Shown here: piece by piece, positions 22,585 through 33,203 of the stretch | Position numbering within the stretch: position 1 is the stretch's first letter | How the letters are laid out: each line of letters opens with the position of its first letter | From: Gnetum montanum | Taxonomy: Eukaryota > Streptophyta > Gnetopsida > Gnetales > Gnetaceae | NCBI GenBank assembly: GCA_015680685.1 | Contig: MNCI01030164.1 | Span: forward strand, 190,841 to 254,840 | Length of the DNA: 64,000 nt | Direction: 5' to 3' | The notes under the pieces: generated by a model | The model's database searches: none | What the model was told of the DNA's origin: nothing | What the model saw: the letters and a program-made list of their open reading frames with translations, nothing else | Translations under genes and position numbers: made by a program

Positions 22585-23612
22585 AAAACTATAGAAATCG
22601 AAAATGTCGGTGGCTAGAACACTGAGAGGTTATTGGGTGAACAGTTTAATCTTAGATCCGTGTGAGGGCCATGCTAGGGAAAATTGAAACAAGGAACCCT
22701 GAACAGTCTGGTCGATCAAACATGGACTTAGTCGATGTAACTTATCCTTATGTAAACGTTGCTTCGAAGGCAAGACACACAATGTAAAACCGATAATCAA
22801 TAAATGCAAAAATGGAGGAAATGATGCCAAATAACGATAATAGTAAAGAAATAACAGAGTAAGCTTGGGTAAGAAATAACGATTCTTTACCTTGTTTGAA
22901 AGATGTATAACAAGTTATACAATGTCGGAGGCACACAGAGGCTTCAAGAGTAACTAGAGTGCTCAAGAGAAATGCCAACTATGCCTTCTAGGAGCCAACA
23001 TAAAAGCCAATTGTAGCAAGAAGCCAACTCTATTTGCTGAAGAGCCAATCAAGGAGCTAACCAGTCAAAGAAAAATGCCAACAAGCCAATTTCTCTTCTC
23101 AATGTAGAATGCCAAAATTTTTAAGCAAAAAAAGCCAACCTGAAAAGCCAACCCTTTTATTGTTGTTTGCTGGGGTATTTATAGGGTTAGGAGTAGGCGA
23201 GAAATGGGGTTTGGAGGCCACATGTCTTGGACCCCACAAGATGTTGATGTGTCCATACTGTGTCAAGGTGCAATGTTAGTCATGAACTTGGCTACACTAT
23301 GACTATGCCTCTGGGACTATATGTGCCAAGATCAGTGTGCTAACAATGCAAACAAAGAGGGAGCTTATGCTCTAGGATTACATCTTCCATGCTCTTACAA
23401 GTGGGGTTAAGTGTAGGAACAATGTTTTTGGGAGCTAACCAGGGGGTGTGCAAAATGGAGTGAAATTGCTGATTTCGCTAACCAAATGCCAAAATGAAGA
23501 ATATTGACATCTGCAAGTTCTAGAACTACTCAAAGACATCTTGATTCTTCCATACCAGTGTTGTGTAACTCACACTATTAAGTTTGCTGGCGTAGCGTAA
23601 GTGGCTGCTTGC

Positions 23613-23648
23613 TACACTGTGCTACGCTATGTAGCGTAGCATAGTGTA
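23613..23648. repeat. Long palindrome in the LTR of element A
   Basis: TACACTGTGCTACGCTA, a two-base loop TG, then TAGCGTAGCATAGTGTA: a 17-bp stem with one mismatch. Related weaker copies are at 23803-23840 and 24003-24045. Confidence 0.85.
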
Positions 23649-24098
23649 TCAACTGGTTTTGACTGGAATGTGTGTTGAAGCTGAAAACATTTGTTTGAGG
23701 CTTGATCATGCTAACAATTGCAACTTTGTCCTTCGTGATGGAAAGCCTTTCAACTTGTTGAACTCACATTTAAAACATTTTCTACTATTCTTGTATTGTT
23801 GCTATGTTGTGCTATGCTATGTAGTGTAGTTTAGTGTAGTAGATAACGTATCCTACTTTTATTCAATCTACCACTTTCTAGTAAGAAATTTTGCTCAAGA
23901 CCTAGGGCTAAACAAGGCAACTAGTTTTGGAGGCCGGAGTGCTTGCCGAGTGGAACTTCTTTATTGGAATCACTTGGTGAGCTGGGCTTTTTTGCTTTTC
24001 CTTTGCTACGTTGTGCTACGTTATGTAGCATAGCATAGCATGGCACCTTGTTTTACAAAAATTCGCACTTGATCACTTGAGAAATTTTCTTTCAAGGC

Positions 24099-24132
24099 TT
24101 GCTACGCTACATAGCATAGCGTAGCGTAGCAA
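24099..24132. repeat. Second palindrome in the LTR of element A
   Basis: TTGCTACGCTAC at 24099-24110 pairs perfectly with GTAGCGTAGCAA at 24121-24132 across a 10-base loop, ATAGCATAGC. Confidence 0.85.
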
Positions 24133-24599
24133 ACCTCTTCACTAGAAAACTTGCCAAACTGTTTTTCTCATCCCAAGTATTTTTGGCAACTCCTAGCATA
24201 GTTTCTGGGTAGACTGTCAACCAAGTGAATTGTCCAAGTGGGCAGGCTGGAGAGTCCGTCAAGCCTATTAGCTCTATAGATAGAAAACTTGCTGAATTGG
24301 ATAGTTTAATCTTAGTGCTTACATTTTTCCTACCAAACTATCATGATGCTACACTTGTCGAAGTCCTTACCTAAACTCCAAGACCCTGGTGAAGCAAGAG
24401 GGTCTTGAAATTTTATGGTGTTTCATATATCATATATCTATCAATACAACTCTCCATACAACTATCAACTATCCATATCACTACCGCATGATATACAAAA
24501 ATCACATACGTGCATATCCAAAAAAGGACATGTGAACATCAACATCTTCAAATTTTTCCTTCTTTTTGGACATCAACAAAAAGGAAAGTGAGAGAAAAA

Positions 24600-25602
24600 A
24601 CATCTAAGGACTCTATCCACTAATCTTGGTCACAATATCAGAATCATCATCTTAAGTAGTTGCTACTCTAGATGGATGATAAGTCTCCTCCTCATCTTTG
24701 TCACTACTGGCACTAGGACTGCTTAAATGTTACTCATCCTCATCTAAAGATGCTATCTTCTAAACAAGGATCCTTCAAGAATGAACCTTCACTTGAAACC
24801 AAGATGAAACTAGTGCTAAGAAGATGAGGAAACTTCCCTCATTTGATAGGTAACATCAATAGGTAACCATTGGGATGTCTTCTTAAAGATGCTCTTCATA
24901 GCCTACTATGTAAAGGATCTAGGAGCATCACTTGTGGGTGGGACATGATAATCCTCTTGGATATGAGTTGATGGTGTGTCAAGCTCAAAATTGAACTCCA
25001 TCCTAGAGTCATATGCATGAGAAGGTCCAGATGCTACATAGTGCCTCAATAGAGTAGGAATATCCTTTTCACTGTTAGAGATAAGAGGAGTAGAGACCTC
25101 CATAAACTATTGTCCATCTAGAGGAAGAAGTACGTCAACTACATCCATGCTCTTATGGAAGTAACACTGATTCCTCCCAAGCATTTCAATAACATGAGAA
25201 AATGGTTGAAGGGGATTCTTTAGGGATGGTGTGAGCAAAGCCCCAATATATTTGGACCTACTCAACTAAGGAGAGGCCCTAGATGATGATGCAAATTTCT
25301 TCTTCTTTTTCAATGGAGGTGGCCTGGTGCTAGGTCTAGCTTCTGCTACATGAGAAAGACTTCTCTTCTCAGCATACTCATTGAGGATTTTCTTGTCTTT
25401 GAGCAAAGGCATCTCAAGAATAGGTATACCCCTCTAACGAATCAACCAACTCATGAGATAAGGGTGTTCAAGAATTCTCTCCTTGGCATACAGACTTAGG
25501 ATGTCCCAGTAGAGAGCATGCTCCAAATCAAGTAACTATCTTGTGAGGAGGAAGTAAAGCACAAAAGCTTTGGGTGGCAACAAATAGTTGTAGCTTCTCC
25601 CT
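24600..25602 (-). pseudogene. 3' half of a retroelement-associated ORF split by element D
   Basis: Minus strand from 25602: YLLPPKAFVLYFLLT, then HALYWDILSLYAKERILEHP, ILEMPLLKDKKILNEYAEKR, a basic run with PPPLKKKKKF near 25310, and finally the open frame 25103-24906 ending RSFT-stop. It continues directly from the ORF at 33442-33204 once element D (duplication TCCCT) is removed. The pattern of hydrophobic helices resembles the ORFs at 57640-58650 and 46446-49234, which I take as a family of plant-transposon passenger proteins. Three or more stops make it a pseudogene. Function unknown. Confidence 0.5.
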
Positions 25603-27308
25603 TGTACTAACCTAATTTGTCAGTGTAAGGCTGGAAGGGAAAACAAACACCGAAAGATCATTGGGTAGGCATAGCAGACCCTGCCTTCGCCCGAGGGAAA
25701 GCTGGAAAAGAAAATGAAGGCAGAGTGCCTTGGATGGTTTGCACGCAAATCAACCAAGGACTTCCCTGAGCGTAAGCTATAGCTAGTGCTAGGGTTATCA
25801 TAAATAGTGTAAACAGAATGCAAATAGTGACACAAAATGTAAATAGCGCATAGAACATAAACAAAGTGTGAATTATAAACGAAGCGTAAATAGATCTATA
25901 TTGTAAACAAAGCATAAATAGAGTGAACAATATAAATGGAAGGAAATAATGAAGTTTTATTGTATTTTTTAACAAGAGTGTGCACCAGTCAAAGTGTAGT
26001 TGTGTGTGTGATAGCAAGTCAAGCGCTAAGTCCCAAAGTGATGTGGTGATGTGTTTGTGGGTGCTTGGATGCTAGGAGTCTCGTGTGCTTGAGCATCTAA
26101 GGTTCAAAGTTGCTCTTTCTTCAAAATTTCCGACCCTGTTTATGTGAATTGAAAGGGTATTTATAGGGCTGGGCTGGGCTCAGGTGTAGAATTCTAGAAT
26201 GGAATCAATGGTTGGGATTTAACAAGAAAATGAATCAAGTGACACGTGTTTGATGGACAGCCATGTGTGAGTTGGTCATGTGTCGGAAAGCTACGTTTTT
26301 GACCAAGTACATTGCATTTTACAACTCATGGATTACTCAAGCCCATGGAAGTACATACAATTTAGATCATGAGGGCCTGACATGCCCACAAATGAAGAAA
26401 ATTTGCAAAGAAAATTAAAGGGATTAACTCCAGCCCGCTTGAAACTTCTTGGTCCCTAAATTGACTGGTGTAGAATGTCGATCTGAAGGGTTTTATGGTT
26501 TCTTGAGGTGGTTCTATTCTGCTAGAGCTTCCAGAGTGAATGGATGTGGGCTTCAGTGTGTGTTGATTTGAGCTTTAGCGTACTCACGTTGCATTCACGC
26601 CCTGCGTTTGTCTTCAGCATGTGTGTTCCAACATCCCAGCGTCCCATGTCTAGTGTGCGTACGCTGCATTCACACTGTATTCATGCCCAACATGACCTTC
26701 AGCATGAGTGGGGAAAAAGACACATTTTGACACTGATTTTTGAATTTCAAAGCCTGATTCTTGAAGTGTAACTATTGCCTGCCTGTGTGCGATCTTGAGG
26801 CTAAAAACTAAGGTCGATGTGTCTTGTTCTTGAGCCTTTTTGGTAGGTCATGCTACACTCATGCTATAGCATGACCATAGCATGACCTGTAGCATCACCT
26901 GTAGCATGACCTAAAAACACCTATGAAAACTTGCAATTTTTGACTTAAAATCTGGAGATTCTAGAGGCTGAAGTCTAGAGGTTGTCAATGGGAGCCCGAG
27001 AATGATTTTCTCCTTTGAAAATCTAATTATTTTGACTTGATTTGGAGGCTTTAAGAGTTGGTCACACTGACTCAACCTACAGCGTGACCACAGCATGCCC
27101 AAACCATGCCCTTCACCTTTTGACTTAATTTTGATGTTTTTTGAAGTTGGTTGCACTGGGGGCAAGCTAATTTTGATAGCATGAGCAACCTGCCTTGGGC
27201 AAGCTGGGTGTGAGCTCCATGCCTTGGCTAAATTTTTCCTCTAGATTACTAGGGAGGGCTTGGGTTGTCCTCATTTCAAAGTGCTGGGCTGAAATTAGTG
27301 GTGTTTCA
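25603..27308 (-). repeat. 3' LTR of element D
   Basis: 1706 bp, TGTACTAACC to GGTGTTTCA. TATA box on the minus strand at 26169-26155 (GCCCTATAAATACCC). GTGACC-type words cluster at 26690, 26870 and 27085. Open frames in it are chance. Confidence 0.85.
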
Positions 27309-27328
27309 TTGGTCCCTCTTTGTTGAAA
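27309..27328 (-). promoter_or_regulatory. Polypurine tract of element D
   Basis: Minus strand CAACAAAGAGGGACCAA directly abuts the 3' LTR, one base different from element B. Confidence 0.75.
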
Positions 27329-28444
27329 TCTAGAGAAATCCACCCAAGAGGCATCAACAAAGAAGTGCAAAACACCATGAACAACCAAGTACCAAGCATT
27401 GTTCGTTAGCCCTTGGCTGGATGTCATCACACCATGTCCAAGAGTACATGGGATTAGGGAAATGCAGTTTGAGATGCAGGGGGATTGGTTGTAACCAGAG
27501 GAAATTGGGAGTTGATCAAGGGCTATAATTGTTGTTGGAATTGAGAGGTAGGAATACTCTCATGTGAACAAGTTATATCTTTGGTCCTTTCCAAGAGTCG
27601 ATTTTCAGCAGACTCAGAGCCAAGACATATGAGGTGCATTCTTTGGAGAAATGGGACTCTTATAGAGTGTTTACAAGGCCCGTTGTAAATATCCAAAGCC
27701 ACACGATGATGTGTAATGTGTTCTCTTTGAGATACGAGTGTAACTATTTTTCAAGAAAATTGCCTTCTTGCCTAGGGCTTGTATGAGAATAGCCAATAGT
27801 CTTTTGTTTATGATGTCAATGGGGTCATAAATACCTTTTCCATGCATTTTTCTCTTTGACCTTTTTGTTCTTTTTTTTCATGGTATTTTTGAAAGAGCTT
27901 GTTTTTTGTGCAATGCTCATGTCTGAGCGCTTTCATTTTGCATCATGTACTATGTACTATGTTTTTTGTTACAACTGTTTGGAGAGTCACAGTATGCAAT
28001 AGTGTGTCAAGAGTTTTGAGCTGAATGGAATGTATCCAGGGGTGTAATTAAATAGGATAATTGGGACATGATGGGAAAATAGGGGATGTATCAGGAGTTG
28101 GGAATGTACTTATTAACGGATTGATTAACCTAGTTACATGCATTAGGAAGAATGTGATACTTTGTCATCATGATGAATTGCATCTATGCATGAACGCCTC
28201 AAGAGTGTCATCTTGCAAACACAACTCCAAGAAGATAAGAAAAACACAAATAAAATGGTTAACCAAGCACTTTAAACATGGAGATGAAGCCATTGTGTGC
28301 ACTTTCAAAGTACATAGAATCATGAACAACATCAACTTCATTAAGATCCATGAAACAAATTATGCAGCAAGTCTTTGCGGAACATGAACATCCAATTGTA
28401 GTAACACATATTTTTAAGTTTTTGCCTGGTCATTGATGATGTCA
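27329..28444. other. Element D distal internal region, homologous to element B
   Basis: Aligns with 10771-11927. No pol domain on either strand. A plus-strand open frame at 28061-28387 (GVGNVLINGLINLVTCIRKN, CHHDELHLC, CKHNSKKIRKTQIKW) is longer than its counterpart in B. Pyrimidine run at 27840-27885. Confidence 0.5.
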
Positions 28445-28993
28445 CCAGTTTATAGTCTTAGCAGACTGTTGTGGGTTAGTTTCATGTTGTAACCCCTTGG
28501 ACTGTGCCATTTTAGCGTCGTAGCGAATGATGCATTGCTAGTTTATTGTCGTAGTGGACTGTAAAGAGGAAAACTAGTTTATAGTCTTAGTGGACTCTAG
28601 ATACTAGTTTCACGTCATGGCAGATAGATGTGGTAGTTTAGTATTATACAGGATGGAGCCCTATGATGTCAGTTTATCATCATGACTCCAAGACCATCTG
28701 TTGCATCAATTTTAAGTTATGATGCCAGGACCTTTCTATGGTATCAGTTTTAAGTCATGATGCTAGGAATTTTCTGTGGTATCAGTTTTAAGTCATGATG
28801 CCAAGACTTTTCTGTGATATTAGTTTTAAGTCATGATGCCAGGAATTTTCTGTGGTATCAGTTTTAAGTCATGATGCCAAGACTTTTCTGTGGTATCAGT
28901 TTTAAGTCGTGATGCCAAGAATTTTCTGTGGTATCAGTTTTAAGTCATGATGCCAGGACTTTTCTGTGCCAGTTTATAATCATAGTGAACTAA
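28445..28993. repeat. Minisatellite block 1 of element D, including a regular 38-bp array
   Basis: Irregular units like those of B occupy 28445-28700. Then comes a strict 38-bp array (28703-28968, seven copies) of the type GTATCAGTTTTAAGTCATGA followed by TGCCAGGAATTTTCTGTG. Copy starts are exactly 38 apart (28703, 28741, 28779, 28817, 28855, 28893, 28931). One final irregular unit follows. Confidence 0.9.
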
Positions 28994-29153
28994 TGCTTAC
29001 CTTGCTTGTGTAAAGTGTGATGCTGCATGCATGGTCATGCTACGTGCTTGCGAGATCCTACAAAACTCAACTAGAAAGAAAACAACATCAAGCGACAGCT
29101 ATCCTACATAGAGTTAGAATGTATGAATGAAAGAAAAGCAATGCAAAAAGTGA

Positions 29154-29207
29154 TAGTTTTAGGCCATTCTGAGCTGTATGCTAGTTTAAGGCCTTTTCGG
29201 GCCATGT
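29154..29207. repeat. Minisatellite block 2 of element D
   Basis: Two units, AGTTTTAGGCCATTCTGAGC and AGTTTAAGGCCTTTTCGGGC, in the same place as block 2 of element B. Confidence 0.8.
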
Positions 29208-29394
29208 GTTTTTGTAGTTTTATGTTTTTATGTTTGATGTTTTTCAAATGCAATGTGTAAACTAAGTTGAAGAATGTGTAAACAAAGCAAAATGTGTGAT
29301 CTAAGTGAGCGGGCAAAATGTAAACGCATAGGCTAGTGTGATGTAAATGCATGTCAAAATACATGGCAAGTGGAGGCAAAGGGTAGGCAAGCAT

Positions 29395-29990
29395 CTAGCA
29401 CATTTTTGGCCAAGGGAAAGTCTTGGTCATGTAGTTGGCCTCAACCACTCGTTCAGGTGTGTTAGCCTTAGGTGTTGCGTTGGTTGTTATAGGTGTACCA
29501 CCAAGAAACTCTTCTTCCAAAACTTGCACCATGTCTATGTCATGGATAGTCAAAGAGGTTACATTATCACCATGGATGATAACTTGACCACCTTCATATG
29601 GAAGGTGGATTTCTTGATGGATGGGAAAGGAGATGGCCCTTAGTTGAGCTAGATAAGGCCTGCATAGAATCATGTTGAAACCTGGCATCTCCTCTATGAC
29701 AGTGAAATTTGCGCTAGTGGGGAATTGCTCTCCTACTAAAAAGGCTAAGTTGATTGTACCCTTGATTGTGACACATGATCCATTAAAGGATTTTAGACAT
29801 GTGGTTTTGGTTAGCCTAATTTCATCTGCCAGGCCTAGCTTGTCGATGATGAAGTACAGGACTACGTTCGTTGCTGCACCATCATCAACATGCACTCTGT
29901 AGATGGTGCATTGCCCAACACAAATGCTAATGGATATTGGAGCTGTAGTGACTTCCCCTCATTTGGGGTTGACTTTAACTACACCATCAC
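29395..29990 (-). pseudogene. Aspartic protease of element D
   Basis: One open frame (29895-29395) reads MHVDDGAATNVVLYFIIDKL, with the D-x-G loop intact, LKSFNGSCVTIKGTINLAFL, ANFTVIEEMPGFNMILCRPY and FPIHQEIHLPYEGGQVI, then an acidic tail. The reading continues upstream to VGQCTIYRVHVDD. It is the best preserved protease in the window, with about 165 codons free of stops. The second-half box is I-L-C-R-P instead of I-L-G-R-P. It would process gag. The minisatellite follows at 29207. Confidence 0.8.
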
Positions 29991-31216
29991 AAAAGGCTAA
30001 GGCAGTTGAACCTAATTCTTGTGGTGTGGGAGGCAACATTGTTGCACAGATGGATGCCTCATTGGAAGGGATGTCCTCCATAATAGGAATGGAGGCTAAG
30101 ACCTAGGCCAATGCTTGGTAGTGAGCAGGTGAGGTCCTAACTAGGTCGTATAAGCTAAATGTTATGTTCTTTTGCTTGAGTGTTTGCTTTACCTGGGTTA
30201 GTGTAGCTACGAAGTTCTTGTCATTAGTCATTGTGTTGGCTTTGACTTCCTCCGTGAAGCTTGAGAGATAAACCTCTCGAGAGGGGGACTTAGGCTTGGT
30301 TTTCTTGGAGGTAGGGCACGATACTAGTCTAAAGCTTTTCCAGTGAGTGATAGGGGAAAGAGGCGTAGAATGGCATGTGGCTAAGAGTGCAACATGATGG
30401 CTTCTATCTGGAATGTGATGATATGTGAATTGTGGTCACTATGACTGTTGTATTTTGTCAGATGTGGCAACAAACTACCCACAGGTACTATAAGGGATGA
30501 TACTGTAGGACAAATCGGATCATCATAGTAAAAGTCCACCACCTTGGGTGTGTCTGAAGAGGTAGCCTTAAGCTGGTTGATTTCCTCCATCAAAGTCTGG
30601 ATGAGTTAGGACACTTGTTCCCAACTCATAGATTCACCAACTGGTTGTGTTAACTCGACTCGCATAGGTTGTGTGATGAAGGGTTGGAACATTGGCTATG
30701 GGCTTTGCGAGTTTAATGTTATTGAAGATGGTTGTTGGTAGTTTAACGTCATACCGGATGTGTGTAAGCAGTTTAAGGCTGTATTGGGCCATGGATAGTT
30801 TAATGTCATCCAGGACAGATGATGAGCAGGTGCCTAAGGCAATGGTGAAACAGGCATGACACATGTGGCACCTGCATAAATGTTGGGTTGAGGTTGGGGA
30901 GGTTGGGGCATGGCTCCAGCGTAGGCATAAGGTACTTGTGTTTCTTGGGGCTAGGCCTCATCATATGTACAAGGTGTTTGGATTATTTGGGGCTGGGCCC
31001 TAGTGTGCATAGACTATAATATGAATGCCTTGGGTGTGTGCTCCAAGTGCTGTGATTGTTGTGAGGAAGCAAGGCCCCAAGGGCTATCGGGTTCGGGCAA
31101 GGCCGTGAACTTGTACTTGTACTCAGATGGTGATCTCAAGTAAGAGGAAGTCATCTTGGAATCGTTATGTTGTGTGTATTGTATGTATTGGACAAGGTGA
31201 TCCATGTTGTTGGCAG
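29991..31216 (-). pseudogene. Gag of element D, internally deleted
   Basis: Starts MDHLVQYIQYTQHNDSKMTS near 31205 and continues with a proline/glutamine-rich part to EQVSXLIQTLMEEINQLKAT near 30600, then the capsid N-terminus (VDFYYDDPICPTVSSLIVPV, LPHLTKYNSHSDHNSHIITF) to LSLTGKALD near 30330. There it jumps straight into PTSKKTKPKSPSREVYLSSF and the gag-protease linker (VKQTLKQKNITFSLYDLVRT). Against element B about 1 kb is missing, covering the capsid C-terminus and zinc knuckle. A minisatellite core lies inside at 30710-30820. It cannot have made a normal capsid. Confidence 0.75.
30710..30820. repeat. Minisatellite units inside gag of element D
   Basis: Four spaced units (AGTTTAATGTTATTGAAGAT, AGTTTAACGTCATACCGGAT, AGTTTAAGGCTGTATTGGGC, AGTTTAATGTCATCCAGGAC) of the family otherwise found between protease and the distal region. 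They encode a periodic D-[IV]-K-L motif in one minus-strand frame. Confidence 0.8.
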
Positions 31217-31289
31217 TCAGTACTTAGACCAGCTTGAAGCTAGGTATGAATTACGGTGAATTCAGCTTTGAAACGGATGCGTTTTGTGT

Positions 31290-31395
31290 GTTTTTGCTGT
31301 AAAAAACACTGTATCGACACTGTAGCAATATTGTAGCCATGTGACTACTATAGCAGCGTGATTACTGTAGCAACATAAGTACTGTAGCGTGAGCA
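31290..31395. repeat. CTGTAGCA-type repeat cluster in the leader of element D
   Basis: Six or seven copies of ACTGTAGCA-like words (CACTGTAGCAATATTGTAGC, TACTGTAGCAACATAAGTAC, CTGTAGCGTGAGC) between gag and primer site. This is the slot that holds the 30-bp array in element B. Confidence 0.7.
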
Positions 31396-31474
31396 TGAGT
31401 TTCAGCACTTTGTTTGTGTAGCATTTGAACAAGTAACATGATTAGGGTTTTGATTAAATGGTAAACATGTTCAA

Positions 31475-31491
31475 CCCTCCTTCTAGCATCA
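31475..31491 (-). promoter_or_regulatory. Primer binding site of element D
   Basis: Minus strand TGATGCTAGAAGGAGGG, six bases from the LTR end. Same site as in elements A and B. Confidence 0.65.
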
Positions 31492-31497
31492 TTTTAC

Positions 31498-33198
31498 TAT
31501 ACTAATCTAAATTATCGATGTAACGCTGGAAGGGAAAACAGACACTGAACGATCGTTGCACAGGTACAACAGACCTTGCCTTCGCCCGAGGGCAAGCTGA
31601 AAAAGAGAACGAAGGCAAAGTGCCTTGAATGATTTGCACACAAATCAACCAAGGACATCCCTGAGCATAAGCTATGGCTAGCACTGGGGTTATCGTAAAT
31701 AGTATAAACAGAATGTAAACAGAATGCAAATAGCAACATGAAATGTAAACAGAGCACAGAGCATAAATAGAGTGCAGGGCGTAAACAAAGACTGAATTGT
31801 AAACGAAGCGTAAATAGAGCTATATTGTAAACAGAGTAAATAATATAAATGGAAGACAATAATGAAACTATATTGTATTGTTTAACAAGAGTGTGCACTG
31901 GTCAAAGCGTAGTTGAATGTGTGATAGCAAGTCAAGCGCTAAGCCCCTAAGTGATGTGGTGATGTGTTTGCAGGTGCTTGGATGCTAGGAGTCTTGTGTG
32001 CCTGAGCGTCCAAGGTTCAAAGTTGCTCTTTCTTCAAAATTTCCAACCCCGTTTATGTGAATTGATAGGGTATTTATAGGGCTAGGCCGGGCTCAGGTGT
32101 AGAATTCTAAAATAGAATCAATGGTTAGGATTTAACAAGAAAATGGATCAAGTGACACGTGTCTGATGGACAACCGTGTGTGAGTTGGTCATGTGCCAGC
32201 AAGCTACTTTTTTGAATAGGTACATTGCATTTTACAACTTATGGGTTACTCAAGCCCATGGGAGTACATACAATTTAGACCATGAAGGCTCGACATGCCC
32301 ACAAATGAAGAAAATTTGCACAGAAAATCAAAGGGATTGACTGCAGCCTGCTTGAATCTTCTTGGTCCCTAAATCGACTAGTGTAGGATGTCAATCTGAA
32401 GGGTTTCGTGGCCACTTGAGGTGGTTCTATTCTGCTAGAGCTTCTAGCATGAATGGATGTGGGCTTCAGTGTGTGTTGATTCAAGCTTTAGCGTACTCAC
32501 ACTGCATTCACGCCCAGCATTTGTCTTCAATGTGTGTGTCCTAGCATCCTAGCATCCCACGTCCAGCGTGCATATGTTGCACTCACACTGTATTCATGCC
32601 CAACGTGACCTTCAGCGTGAGTGGGGCAAAAGACATGTTTTGACACTGCTTTCTGAATTTCGAAGCCTGATTCTTAAAGTGTAACTGCTTCCTACCTATG
32701 TGTGATCTTGAAGTTGAAAACTAAGGTTGATGTGTCTTGTTCTTGAGCCTTTTTGGCAGGTCACGCTACACTCATGCTGCAACGTGACCACAACATGGCC
32801 TGCAGCATCACCTACAAACACCTATGAAAACTTGCAATTTTTGACCTAAAATTTGAATATTTTAGAGGCTGAAGTATAGAGGTTGTCGATGGTGAGCCCG
32901 AGGATGATTTGCTCTTTGAAAATCTAATTGTTTTGACTTGATTTCGAGGCTTTGAGAGTTGGTCACACTGACTCAACCTGCAACGTGACCAAAGCATGCC
33001 CTTCATCTTTTGACATGATTTTGACACTATTTGGAGTTGGTTACGCTGGGGGCAAGCTAGTTTTGATAGTGTGAGCAACCTGCCTTGGGCAAGTTGGGTG
33101 TGAGCTCCATGCCTTAGCCAAATTTTGCCTCTAGAATGTTGAGGAGGGCTTGGGTTGTCCTCGTTTCAAAGTGATGGGCCGAAATTAGTGGTGTTTCA
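31498..33198 (-). repeat. 5' LTR of element D
   Basis: 1701 bp. The left terminal dinucleotide is TA instead of TG (a G>A change) and the right end is GGTGTTTCA. TATA box on the minus strand at 32081-32068. Confidence 0.85.
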
Positions 33199-33203
33199 TC
33201 CCT

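Larger units (their letters stand above)
1..24425 (-). mobile_element. Element A: Tat-like Ty3/gypsy retrotransposon, left end outside the window, interrupted by element B
   Basis: On the minus strand the order is 5' LTR (22590-24425), primer site (22568-22584), gag (22275 to about 20150), protease (about 19190-18600), minisatellite (18390-18231, resuming at 8798-8714), an antisense gene (3710-8524), minisatellite (3412-3154), RT, RNase H, second RNase H and integrase (3138-1). The nested element B (8799-18230) has ACTAG on both sides. Removing it joins two halves of one minisatellite block, which shows that the left pol and the right gag-protease belong to one element. About 15 kb of A lies in the window; the 3' LTR is off the left edge. 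The dual RNase H order RT-RH-aRH-INT is the Tat-lineage pattern. All ORFs are broken, so the element is dead. Confidence 0.75.
22590..24425 (-). repeat. 5' LTR of element A
   Basis: About 1836 bp. The right end is TATGGTGTTTCA, as in the B and D LTRs. The left end TATAGAAATC corresponds to TGTACCATTT with a G>A change in the terminal TG. The body differs from B and D: it has AT-rich stretches, a TATA box on the minus strand (23187-23174, CCCTATAAATACCC) and several GCTACGCTA palindromes at 23590-24132. The matching 3' LTR lies outside the window, so age cannot be judged. Confidence 0.65.
25603..33198 (-). mobile_element. Element D: second gag-protease-only LTR retrotransposon
   Basis: Complete 7.6-kb element. 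LTRs are 25603-27308 (3' LTR) and 31498-33198 (5' LTR), with target duplication TCCCT at 25598-25602 and 33199-33203. Minus-strand order: LTR, primer site 31475-31491, gag remnant, protease, minisatellites, non-pol region, polypurine tract, LTR. No RT or integrase. It is a sister of element B but lacks most of the capsid and the zinc knuckle. Its LTRs are about 250 bp shorter. LTR difference by eye is around 10 percent. It inserted into an older ORF, splitting it. Confidence 0.85.

Noticed and set aside
28445-28993. Regularly spaced repeats that could be taken for a CRISPR array
   Set aside because: Plant retrotransposon context, repeats evolve without unique spacers (the 38-bp units are contiguous), and no cas genes.
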